Assembly (NCBI RefSeq): GCF_008905045.1 | Contig: NZ_VWMY01000039.1 | Span: 59,911 to 120,572, forward strand | DNA length: 60,662 nucleotides | Direction of reading: 5' to 3' | Source: Streptomyces albicerus | GTDB lineage: Bacteria; Actinomycetota; Actinomycetes; Streptomycetales; Streptomycetaceae | Notes under the pieces: model-generated | Told to the model about the DNA's origin: nothing | The model's database searches: none | Seen by the model: only the letters and a program-made list of their open reading frames with translations | Translations under genes and position numbers: made by a program | Shown here: one piece after another, positions 42,256-50,226 of the stretch | Numbering within the stretch: position 1 is the stretch's first letter | How the letters are laid out: each line of letters opens with the position of its first letter

Positions 42256-42370
42256 CCAACTCCCGGCTCAGCTCGGGGAGTTCGGGCAGGTCGGCATCGT
42301 ACGCGGCGTCCCACCACGTAATGACCAGCACCCGTTCCTGCGCCGCCGTGCAAAAGCTTGCGTCGCTCAT
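42206..42370 (-). CDS. Possible small protein, low support
   Basis: A 54-codon minus-strand frame beginning at ATG 42370 with a GGGGACGGG sequence upstream. It encodes MSDASFCTAAQERVLVITWWDAAYDADLPELPELSRELVTGAVRRWRF..., with reasonable protein character. It overlaps the 3' end of the membrane-protein gene by 50 bp on the opposite strand. It may be genuine or the tail of a lost gene. Confidence 0.3.
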   Translation of the reverse strand: MSDASFCTAAQERVLVITWWDAAYDADLPELPELSRELVTGAVRRWRFEPVPEA

Positions 42371-42464
42371 CCCGTCCCCGGACGGCGGGAGCATCCCGAT
42401 CACCGGGGACGCGCACGAGAGGGCTCCTCGGGCGGTCGTCTCCGTGAAAATCGGGGGAACCTTC

Positions 42465-42599
42465 ATGCAGCAACGAGGCATGCGCCGGGGCGCGCGGCCC
42501 GCCGTGCTCGGCCTGATCGTCGGCGGGCTCACCACCCTCACCCCGGCAGCCGCCCATGCCCTCCCCGCCCCCAACGACTGGCCGACCAGCGGCGGGTGA
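42465..42599 (+). pseudogene. Signal-peptide fragment of a secreted protein
   Basis: A 44-codon frame starting at ATG 42465, with GGGGGAA 6-7 nt upstream. It encodes a good Sec signal peptide (RRGARPAVLGLIVGGLTTLTPAAAHA, cleavage after AHA) and ends 11 codons later. Probably the 5' end of a gene whose remainder was deleted, since a mature peptide of about 12 residues has no obvious role. Confidence 0.45.
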
Positions 42600-43137
42600 G
42601 GTGGTCCAACGGCCTGCGCGGAGCTCAGCGCACATCTCTTCCAACTCTTCACGCTGCTTCGCGAGTCGTTCGGCGCGGTTGCGGGCCTGGATGAGTCTGA
42701 GACCAGAGTCTGCCGCCCGCCCCCGACGACGCGGTGCGCTGCCCGTACGCCGCGGAATAGGCGGGCGCGAAGCTGCGCTGAGGCCCGGCCGCCGACGACA
42801 CCGAACTCGCGGTCCTGCGGGACCCATGCTCGGTTGTCCGCTCGAGTCCGTGACGTACGAACCTGCCGCGTAGCGCGCGACGCGGGCAGCAGGAAGGCCC
42901 CGACCGGTCGGGGGAGGCCAGCCGGGGCCGTGTAGGGGTGGCGTGCGGAGGGCGGTCGCCTCTCGGCGAAAGGCACCATGGGGCTTCAGCCGGACGATCG
43001 TCCCCATGGGCTATAGGTGAGGCCCGGGGACACTGTCCCCTCCGCAGCCACGTATGGATGAACGGTCAACCATTGCGGGATGTTCCCGGCCTGGCCTGGC
43101 TGCCGCTGTGAGCTGCGACATGCGTCTGCGGACGGGT
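42600..43137. other. Intergenic stretch, no confident gene
   Basis: 540 bp downstream of the ligase gene. A minus-strand segment with coiled-coil character (GLRLIQARNRAERLAKQREELEEM, about 42600-42710) has no clear start or family. No terminator was identified with certainty. Confidence 0.35.
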
Positions 43138-45234
43138 TCAGTCGAGGAAGTCGGCGATGAGGACGGCGAATTCGTCGGGGGTAGCCAGACGGATGCCGAG
43201 GGTTTCGGCCCTGGCCCGCTTGGATCCGGCGTTCTCGCCGGCGACGACCAGGGTGGTCTTCTTGGAGACGCTGGAGGAGGCTCGGCCGCTGGCGCGTTCG
43301 ATGAGCTCGTTCATCTGGTTGCGACTGAGCTTCTCCAGCGGCCCGGTCATCGCACCGGTGACGACCACCGTCATCCCAGCCAACGGCCCGGCTGGCTCGT
43401 TCTCCTCGCTCGCTCCGCTTTCCTCATCGCCGCTGTCGGCGGCGGTCGCGCGGGGCGGGGTGGTTCCGGGTTCGGTCATGTTCACCCCGGCGGCGGCGAG
43501 CTTGTCGATGAGGGGGGCGAGGTCGGCGAGTTCGGCGACGATGGCGGGGGCTTTCTCGGTGCCGATGCCCTCGACCTGCTGCAGCGTTTCCGTGTCGGCC
43601 GCCCGGATGTGGTCCATGGTGGCGAAGTAGCGGGCGATGCGGCGGGACATGGACCGGCCGGTGCCCCGCACACCGAGCGCGCACAGCACCCGCGACAGCG
43701 GCTGGTCCTTGGCCGCGGCGATGGCGGCCAGGAGGTTGTCGGTGCTGGTCTCTCCCATCCGCTCCAGGCCCAGCAGCTGGTCGCGGGTGAGGGTGAACAG
43801 GTCGGCGAGATCGGCGACCAGGCCGGCCTCGACGAGCTGGACGACGCGGGTCGTGCCCAGGCCCTCGATGTCGAGCTGGTCGCGGCCGGCGGCGTAGGAC
43901 AGGGCGGCCACCAGATGGCAGTTGCGGCCGTTTTCGCAGCGCCAGCGCTGCTCGCTGGTGTCAATCGCCGACCCGCAGCGCGGGCACACCTCGGGGAAGA
44001 CGATGGGCTGTTCGTCGCCGGTGCGCAAGGAGGCGACGGGGGCTTCGATGCGGGGGATGACGTCGCCGGCCCGGTGGACCATGACGTGGTCGCCCAGGCG
44101 CAGGTCGCGGCGGGTGATGTCGGCCGGATTGTGGAGCGTGGCATACGTGATGGTGGCGCCGTCGATGGTGACCGGCTCCAGCACGGCGCGCGGGGCGATG
44201 ATGCCGGTGCGGCCGACATTCCACTCCACCTCCAGCAGCCGGGTGATCTTCTCCACGGCGGGCAGCTTGTAGGCGACCGCCCAGCGCGGGGCCCGCGACC
44301 CCGAACCGGCCACCTGCTGGTCGGCGGCCAGGTCGGCCTTGATGACGACCCCGTCGATCCCGAACGGCAACTCAGCGCGCAGCGCCGCGATCTCGCTCAC
44401 CCGGGCCAGCACCTGCTCGACCGTGTCGGCCGTGATGCCGGGCACTGCGGCGGAGGCGGTGGTGTTCACCCCGTACGCGGCGGCCTGCGCCATCAAGTCA
44501 CTGTGCGCGCGCTCGAGGAGCTGCTCCGCGAGCGCGGTCTCGGTACCGGGCACTGGGAGGAGCCCGTAGCCGAAGAACGTCATCGGCACGGTGTAGGCGC
44601 GCTCCTTGGCGCGCAGGGTGCCCGCCGCGGCGCCGCGCGGGTTCGCGAACGGCTGCCCGCCGTGCGCGGTGCGTACCTCGTTGCCATGCTCGAACTGGGC
44701 GGTGGTCATCAGGACTTCGCCCCGGACTTCCACGGTGACCGGTTCGGCGAGTTCGTCCGGCAGACCCTCGATGGTGCCGATGGCGTGCGAGACATCCTCC
44801 CCGGCCGTCCCGTCGCCCCGCGTGACCAATCTGGTGAGGCGGCCGCGGGTGTAGCGGGCGGCGATCGCGAGCCCGTCCAGCTTCGGCTCGACGCTGAACT
44901 GCTCCACGTCGTGGCCGATCCGGCGGGCCAGGGAGGCGGTCCAGGCGGTGAACTCCTCCGGCGAGAACACGTTGTCCAGGCTCAGCATCGCCACCGTGTG
45001 CGGCACATCGCCCTGAACCGCGCCGCCGGCTACCTTCCCGGTCGGCGAATCGGGCAGCACCTGCTCGGGATGCTCCGCCTCGTATGCGGCGATGCCGCGC
45101 ACCAGCCGGTCGTAGGTGTCGTCGTCCAGCGGTGAGGCGCCGCCCTCGTAGTAGGCGGCCGACGCCTTCACCGCGTCCTCGACCGCCTGCGCGTAGGCGG
45201 CGGCATCCACGATCACTGCAGCTGGTGTCGTCAT
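43138..45234 (-). CDS. ligA: NAD+-dependent DNA ligase (accessory LigA)
   Basis: A 698-residue ligase with all domains. The adenylation domain has the nucleophile Lys118 in EPKLDGLA, and the NAD-binding Ia region is near the N-terminus (SPLDDDTYDRL). The OB fold, four-Cys zinc finger (CPRCGS...RCENGRNC), helix-hairpin-helix repeats (LERMGETSTDNLLAAI...) and a C-terminal BRCT domain (LAGMTVVVTGAM...LVAGENAGSKRARAETLG) follow. It seals DNA nicks using NAD+. The start at 45234 is chosen by the family N-terminus; an upstream extension is poor. Streptomyces usually carry a housekeeping ligA elsewhere, so this copy in a decayed island is probably a second ligase, perhaps for mobile DNA or repair. 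Confidence 0.9.
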   Translation of the reverse strand: MTTPAAVIVDAAAYAQAVEDAVKASAAYYEGGASPLDDDTYDRLVRGIAAYEAEHPEQVLPDSPTGKVAGGAVQGDVPHTVAMLSLDNVFSPEEFTAWTASLARRIGHDVEQFSVEPKLDGLAIAARYTRGRLTRLVTRGDGTAGEDVSHAIGTIEGLPDELAEPVTVEVRGEVLMTTAQFEHGNEVRTAHGGQPFANPRGAAAGTLRAKERAYTVPMTFFGYGLLPVPGTETALAEQLLERAHSDLMAQAAAYGVNTTASAAVPGITADTVEQVLARVSEIAALRAELPFGIDGVVIKADLAADQQVAGSGSRAPRWAVAYKLPAVEKITRLLEVEWNVGRTGIIAPRAVLEPVTIDGATITYATLHNPADITRRDLRLGDHVMVHRAGDVIPRIEAPVASLRTGDEQPIVFPEVCPRCGSAIDTSEQRWRCENGRNCHLVAALSYAAGRDQLDIEGLGTTRVVQLVEAGLVADLADLFTLTRDQLLGLERMGETSTDNLLAAIAAAKDQPLSRVLCALGVRGTGRSMSRRIARYFATMDHIRAADTETLQQVEGIGTEKAPAIVAELADLAPLIDKLAAAGVNMTEPGTTPPRATAADSGDEESGASEENEPAGPLAGMTVVVTGAMTGPLEKLSRNQMNELIERASGRASSSVSKKTTLVVAGENAGSKRARAETLGIRLATPDEFAVLIADFLD

Positions 45235-45424
45235 GCCCGCCATCCTGCCCGCCACCACTGACAACGGCCCGGTGCCGACGTACCCGGCCGTCCATCCAGC
45301 CGGGTACAGGTGAGATCTGGGGTCACCCGCGGCACCGCCGGGTCCTGCCTCGAACGCCGTGCTGATGGCCGACTCCAGCACACCGGATTGCCGCTGAGAC
45401 TGAAACGTCCGGGCGACTGGATCA

Positions 45425-45830
45425 TGGGGGTTCACACTCGCCGAGGACTGTGACGCTGCGGGGGCCTGGGGTCGGGCCGGGCAGGTAGAGCTGTGCCTCC
45501 CCCTTTGCCACGACGCCTGGGGCGAGACGGTCGCCGTCGGTCAAGGTCTGTTCCAGCTCGGTGAGGTGGCCATTCAGGGCCTGGAGGTTGACTGGCGTGA
45601 GAGCTGTGTTGCGGCAGGCCAGTAGCTGGCAGTGGGCCTTGACCGGCTGGTCGGCAGAGCTGGCCGGGCTCCGGCACAGGGCGCGGTCGGGGTTGTAGAC
45701 GCAGGTGAGGAAAGCCCCGGGAACACGTGCGGGTCGTGGTGGGCGAGGATGCGGCGCAGGTGGGCTTCGTCGGTACGACCTGACCGTCGAGGGCCGCGCG
45801 GCGGGCGAACTCGGCAGGCCGAGCTTCGGC
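45425..45830 (-). pseudogene. C-terminal remnant of a tyrosine recombinase-like protein
   Basis: Minus-strand pieces read RTDEAHLRRILAHHDPHVFPG and, in another frame, AFLTCVYNPDRALCR and CQLLACRNTALTPVNLQALNGHLTELEQTL. These occur in this order at the C-terminus of certain large Streptomyces integrases (a Cys/His-containing tail following the catalytic domain). One frameshift near 45720 separates them. The catalytic domain is absent. Confidence 0.5.
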
Positions 45831-45849
45831 CTCCGCGCCGGCCGGTCCC

Positions 45850-47345
45850 CTCTCGGTACTCCTGATCGGGCATCGGAACCTGACGCGGTCGTCAGCGCCG
45901 CCGCCCCCCGGCCCACCTGGCAGCGTCCGGATGTCACCGCCGACGACCGTCGCCTGCCCGCCCTGGTCGCGCAGAGCCTGGACGACCTCCACTCGCTGCG
46001 CATGGCCACAGCCGCATCGCCCGGTGACACCTTCCTCGCCGCGGGCGTCCCCTGGTTCTTCACGCTCTTCGGCCGGGACAGCCTGTGGGCCGCACGGATG
46101 CTCCTGCCGCTGGGCACTGATCTCGCACTGGGCACCCTGCGCGCCCTGGCCGCCCAGCAGGGCACCCGCACCGATCCGGCGACGGAGGAAGAGCCGGGCA
46201 AGATCCTCCACGAGGTGCGGCGCGGCGTCTTCGACGACGGCCAGGGACTTCGTCTGCCGCCGGTCTACTACGGCACGGTCGACGCGACCCCCCTGTGGAT
46301 CTGCCTGCTCCACGACGCCTGGCGCTGGGGCCTGCCCGCCGCCGACATCGAGCCGCTGCTGCCCGCACTCAAGGCGAGCTCGGCTGGATCGACACCGCCG
46401 CCCAGGCCGGAGGCGGGTTCCTGTCGTACGTCGACCACCGCGGCACCGGCCTGGCCAACCAGGGCTGGAAGGACTCCGCAGACGCCGTGCGCTTCGCCGA
46501 CGGCCGCCTCGCCGAAGCGCCCCTGGCCCTCGCCGAAGTACAGGGCTACTCTACGAGGCGGCCCTCGCCGGAGCGGCACTCCTCGACGCCTTCGCCCTGC
46601 TGGACGGCGAACGCTGGCGAACGTTCGCATCCGACTCGCCGACCGGTTCCGCGCCCGCTTCTGGGTCTGCGATACCTCCGACCAGCGAGGGCCCTACCCG
46701 GCCATAGCACTCGACAAGTCCGGCCGCCCTGTCGACGCCGTCGCGAGCAACATGGGCCACCTTCTGGCCACCGGCATCCTCAACGCCGACGAGATTGCCG
46801 CCGTCGCCGCACGGCTCGCCGCCCCGGACATGTCCGACGCCTACGGGCTGCGCACGATGTCGTCCCGGTCCGACGGCTACGGCCCGCTGCGCTACCACTG
46901 CGGCACCGTCTGGCCGCACGACACCGCCATCGCCGTCACCGGCCTCGCCCGCAGCGGCCACCCCGACGCCGCCGTCCGGCTCATCGAGGGCATCCTCGCC
47001 GCGGCGCCGGCCTTCGACTACCGGCTGCCGGAACTGTGGGGCGGCGACGCCTGCGCGGGCACCCCCGCACCGGTCCCCTACCCGGCCGCCTGCCGCCCAG
47101 AGGCCTGGTCAGCCGCATCAGCCATCGCCCTCATGACCGCCCTGACCGGCCTGGATCCCGACATCCCCGCGGGCCGCATCCGCCTCCGCCCGACAGGCCC
47201 ACTCCCCGTCGGCGCACTCACCGTCGCCGGGCTCACCGTCGCGGGAGAACGGCTCGACGTCACCATCAGCTCGGACGGCCGGGTCGAGTCGGTATCAGCG
47301 CCTGCGGGACTGATCGTCGAAGGACGCGCGGCGTTGCGGGCCTGA
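45850..47345 (+). pseudogene. Amylo-alpha-1,6-glucosidase, 5'-truncated and frameshifted
   Basis: The (alpha/alpha)6 barrel of a glycogen-debranching-type glucosidase (MGH1-like). SLDDLHSLRMATAASPGDTFLAAGVPWFFTLFGRDSLWAARMLLPLG is the highly conserved core with the FGRDS motif. A shift near 46380 leads to GELGWIDTAAQAGGGFLSYVDHRGTGLANQGWKDS. A second near 46545 gives YEAALAGAALLDAFALLDGERWR. A third near 46632 restores the first frame for LADRFRARFWV...DAVASNMGHLLATGI to the end GRAALRA. The N-terminal domain is missing and no start is visible. Three shifts make it inactive. Confidence 0.8.
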
Positions 47346-47610
47346 GGATCACCCCGGACGACCGGTGCGACGGCCGGTCCAACGAAGCCGAAGGCGACTC
47401 GGCGGCGGCACTGCCGGGGACCGAACGGCCGAATGGCGCAGCGCAGCGATAGTTGGCCCCTTGAGTCCTGCGCCATTTGGGCTGTGGCTGCGCGGCTGGT
47501 CTGGCCGCCGAGTGCTTGAGCTGGTCGCTTGAGCGCTGCGGTTGACCCGGCTGAACACAGGGCCGTGGTTTCTGCAGGGCGACCGACCCGAGCGGAGTTC
47601 GGTCCGTCGC

Positions 47611-47964
47611 TCAGTAGCCGGGCGGGATCCGGTCCTGCGGCCCGTCAGCCGCCTCTGCCGCGCCGTCGTCCATCTGGGCCCGCTCGGCCACGGCCGGGTC
47701 GGTCGAGTCCGAGACCAACTCCGCGATGCGCAGGGTGCACTCCCACTCCGTCAGCTTGCCTTTGATCACCACCAGGTATGACTCCCGGTCGGCGAAGCGG
47801 TACACACGGCGCCGCTTCTCGACGATATTTTTGCTCGGTACATACGTGTGGATGGCAGCACGGAGTGCCTTCAGTGCCTGGTCCTTCGTTTCCTGCCCAT
47901 GGCAGATGAACTCGGTCCTGTAGACGTCGCTGTAGTACTCCGCGATCACGACCCAGTTGCCCAT
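47611..47964 (-). CDS. Hypothetical protein, conserved-looking
   Basis: A 117-residue soluble protein. MGNWVVIAEYYSDVYRTEFICHGQETKDQALKAL... leads to strands RRRVYRFADRESYLVVIKGKLTEWECTLRIAELV, an alpha/beta layout reminiscent of small phage- or plasmid-linked proteins. I recall similar Streptomyces hypotheticals without function. The C-terminus is acidic. The start at 47964 is preferred over one 13 codons upstream because of protein character. No neighbouring gene shares its orientation. Confidence 0.6.
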   Translation of the reverse strand: MGNWVVIAEYYSDVYRTEFICHGQETKDQALKALRAAIHTYVPSKNIVEKRRRVYRFADRESYLVVIKGKLTEWECTLRIAELVSDSTDPAVAERAQMDDGAAEAADGPQDRIPPGY

Positions 47965-48107
47965 GCCCCCTACTCCCCCTCCGCGCCGTTGCCAGTCAGC
48001 CACAGCTCAGCCTCCGGAGCAAGAGTGACGCAGACCGAGGGGTGGCCTCCAATTCCAACAGACGCCAGGGACACCTCAGTTACGCCCCCTGTCGCTGGGC
48101 GACCTGG

Positions 48108-48300
48108 TCACGGGCGGGCGGTGAACTTCCCGTCGGGCCGCTTGTGCAGCCAGCTGCGGTCGGCCAGCTTCGTCAGCTTCCCGCGCAGCGGCTCCAGCTT
48201 GCCCCGTATCCCGGTGTCCAAGCCCAGTACCTCGCCGATCTGCCGTGTTGCGAGCGAGCCGGCGGCCTGCCGCACGGCGGTCAGGCTGCGCTGGTACTCC
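48108..48300 (-). pseudogene. Winged-helix remnant of the 33585-34022 family
   Basis: The minus strand reads AGSLATRQIGEVLGLDTGIRG, KLEPLRGKLTKLADRSWLHKRPDGKFTARP with stop at 48108. The layout L-x-L-D-x-x-x-R-G-K-L-E-P-L-R-x-K-x-T-K-L-A-D-R is the same as in the second half of the gene at 33585-34022. The coiled-coil N-terminal half is missing. The 5' end abuts the hypothetical gene ending at 48315. Confidence 0.6.
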
Positions 48301-48314
48301 GCCGCAGCGCGGAC

Positions 48315-48650
48315 TCAGCCATCTCCGGCCCACGATCCGGGACCAGCCGCACCCGACACCTCCAGCTCCCCGATGAGAGGGTGGTCCAGGTGCTGCACCT
48401 TGTGCTGGAGAGCTGTGGAGCGGACAGGGATCCGCTCCGATCGGTACCCGAGGTTGCAGGCGACAACCCAACCCTGGCCGTCGGGGCCAACGAGCTGCGC
48501 AGTGTGCTCGATGATCAGCTTGGCGTCAGGGACGTGTTCGCTCATGGGACCGCCCGTGTGGTTGGTGTGGATGTCGACCGGTCCCGTGACAGCCTGCGCC
48601 CCCGTCAGCAGCTGATCGCATGGGGCCTTCAGCCCCGCTTTGTCGTTCAT
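48315..48650 (-). CDS. Hypothetical protein coupled to a membrane protein
   Basis: A 111-residue soluble protein. Middle part MSEHVPDAKLIIEHTAQLVGPDGQGWVVACNLGYRSERIPVRS has alternating strand/helix character. ATG 48650 overlaps the upstream membrane-protein stop as ATGA, so the two are translated together. The C-terminus ends next to the winged-helix remnant (48300), so its last residues may be altered by the rearrangement. No family is recognised. Confidence 0.5.
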   Translation of the reverse strand: MNDKAGLKAPCDQLLTGAQAVTGPVDIHTNHTGGPMSEHVPDAKLIIEHTAQLVGPDGQGWVVACNLGYRSERIPVRSTALQHKVQHLDHPLIGELEVSGAAGPGSWAGDG

Positions 48651-49174
48651 CGCGCCGACATGCTCCCCGGCCGCAGTGCGAACCCGGTGATGACGCCTTC
48701 CATGTAGCCGGTTCCGGCCCCGATGCCCAGGATGGCCCATACGGACAGGTCCGGATGGGCCGCCAGCACCAAGAGAATCGTGCTCAGACCGACCGCGGTC
48801 CCGACGAACGATGCGATCAAGGAGACGTTCACCGACGGCGTCAGCCGATCCACCGTCGCACCGATGAGACGCAACATCACATAGCCAGCCAGGACTATGG
48901 CGAACTCTTGGCCGGTATTCGCTCGGGGCCCTGCGATGACGGCGGCGACAATCCCGCCGCCGCTGATGATGACCGTCGTGACGGTGGCGAGCCGAGCAGC
49001 CGAAACAAGAGGCAGGCTATTGACAGCCTGTCCAACGGCAAAGGCGCCGAGGGCGGCAACACTCACAGCGATCAACATGCCCAGCCACCATGAATGAACA
49101 AACGGATCAGTCAGCGTCACCGCCGACAACCCGAGCATCACACCGACGATCTCGATACGCGGACGCTTCGTCAT
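48647..49174 (-). CDS. Multi-pass membrane protein, hypothetical
   Basis: A 175-residue protein with about five membrane segments (IEIVGVMLGLSAVTL, WWLGMLIAVSVAALGAFAVGQ, TVTTVIISGGGIVAAVIAG, VNVSLIASFVGTAVGLSTILLVLAAHP, VWAILGIGAGTGYMEGVITGFAL). The N-terminus is basic (MTKRPR). No transporter signature. It forms a two-gene unit with the coupled soluble protein downstream. Confidence 0.65.
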   Translation of the reverse strand: MTKRPRIEIVGVMLGLSAVTLTDPFVHSWWLGMLIAVSVAALGAFAVGQAVNSLPLVSAARLATVTTVIISGGGIVAAVIAGPRANTGQEFAIVLAGYVMLRLIGATVDRLTPSVNVSLIASFVGTAVGLSTILLVLAAHPDLSVWAILGIGAGTGYMEGVITGFALRPGSMSAR

Positions 49175-49459
49175 CGTCGGTCAGTCCTTAGCTGTTGAGC
49201 GGCTGTCCACGAGATCAGCCCGTCGAGCGAGGAACGTAACTCGGGGTCGCCGGGACCCGTCCCGCGTCCGGGGCCGCCCGGGTGGCTGCCGCGCAGGCGA
49301 ACCCGTCGGCCGCCCCAACTCCGTTTCAAGCCCTCCCTTCAGACGAGCCGTACCGAACCGAGTTCTCGCCGTCGGACGCGCACCGGTCGAACACGGCTTC
49401 GCTCACCTCAAGAACTGACGGATCCTCACCAAGCTCCGCACCGACCCTGCCTGCGCCCC

Positions 49460-49484
49460 CTGCCTCCTGCCTCCTGCCTCCTGC
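49460..49484. repeat. CTGCCTC 7-bp tandem repeat
   Basis: Three perfect CTGCCTC units plus a partial fourth. A simple slippage-prone repeat in intergenic DNA. Confidence 0.8.
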
Positions 49485-49650
49485 GCGCCTTGCTCGTTCT
49501 GACCAACCTCGAAGTCGACAGATGACAGACGATCTACTCCGTAGACTGCCGCCCACCACCAGCCTGAGCATTCCGAGAACCGGTCACACCAGCCCTTTGA
49601 CCTGCGACTTCAAGTTGGCGGATGCTCAGTGGTCTTCCCCTCGTCTCTGG

Positions 49651-49700
49651 CCACTTACCGCTGGAAGTCACACGACGATGTGACTTCCAGCGGTAGGTGG
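49651..49700. repeat. 22-bp inverted repeat with 6-bp loop
   Basis: Arms 49651-49672 (CCACTTACCGCTGGAAGTCA plus CA) and 49679-49700 pair with a single mismatch; loop CGACGA. It is isolated, about 140 bp before the next gene. It may be a terminator, a protein-binding site, or two abutted ends of an excised insertion sequence. Confidence 0.7.
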
Positions 49701-49843
49701 CCATTCGCCCTCCTGGTTGGCCGCCGTGGAGCTCTCCGCTGCAACCAGACTCTTGAGCCGGGACACCGTAGTTGAAACCTGGCCACGGGAGTTGGAACCA
49801 GCGTCGGGGCGGCAGGCGGGGGCGGCACCGATAAAGTCGGCTG

Positions 49844-50203
49844 GTGACCGAGCGCATTGTCCAGCCGTCCCTGCCGACCCGAGATCAACTCTGCGCTCTA
49901 CGTGACCTCGTTCATGGGCGGATCTACTCCGCGGGTTCGGTTGCCATTCGGCTTCCCGGTGAACCGCCTCATGCTGCGGACTCCGGTGTGGCCGATATGG
50001 CCCGTGCCTCGGGCGCCCTGTATGACGTCACCAACGTCGTCTGCAAGCGGCTGTTTGCCGAAATCGACACTGGTCAGCCCGGCGTCGCTCCCGAGCTCGC
50101 GCGGGAGGCGCTTCTCGCGATCGCAGACGCTTGGCGAGATGCGTCCAATGTGCCCGCTGAGCTGCGGAAGCTGGTATTTGATGCTGCCCTGCGGCGGGCC
50201 TGA
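49844..50203 (+). CDS. Small helical hypothetical protein, possibly leaderless
   Basis: A 119-residue helix-rich protein (ALRDLVHGRIYSAGSVAIRL, ALYDVTNVVCKRLFAEIDTG, LAREALLAIADAWRDASN, ELRKLVFDAALRRA). GTG 49844 has no ribosome binding site, but a -10-like TAAAGT (49832-49837) lies 6 nt upstream, as in leaderless transcripts. No family recognised. It is convergent with the MFS gene. Confidence 0.55.
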   Translation: MTERIVQPSLPTRDQLCALRDLVHGRIYSAGSVAIRLPGEPPHAADSGVADMARASGALYDVTNVVCKRLFAEIDTGQPGVAPELAREALLAIADAWRDASNVPAELRKLVFDAALRRA

Positions 50204-50226
50204 GCCTGGGTTCTGCCATCACACTC

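Larger units (their letters stand above)
49175..49843. other. Intergenic stretch with repeats, no gene
   Basis: 670 bp between a membrane-protein gene and a small hypothetical gene. It contains a 7-bp tandem repeat and a long inverted repeat (listed separately). No convincing protein frame was found; a long Pro/Ser/Thr-rich plus-strand frame (49282-49683) looks like composition artefact. Confidence 0.5.

Noticed and set aside
43054..45135. A 693-codon plus-strand frame opposite ligA
   Set aside because: Antisense shadow; ligA has all family motifs in the other strand.
49282..49683. 133-codon Pro/Ser/Thr-rich frame
   Set aside because: No start signal or family; it runs through a simple 7-bp repeat and a hairpin, which indicates non-coding DNA.
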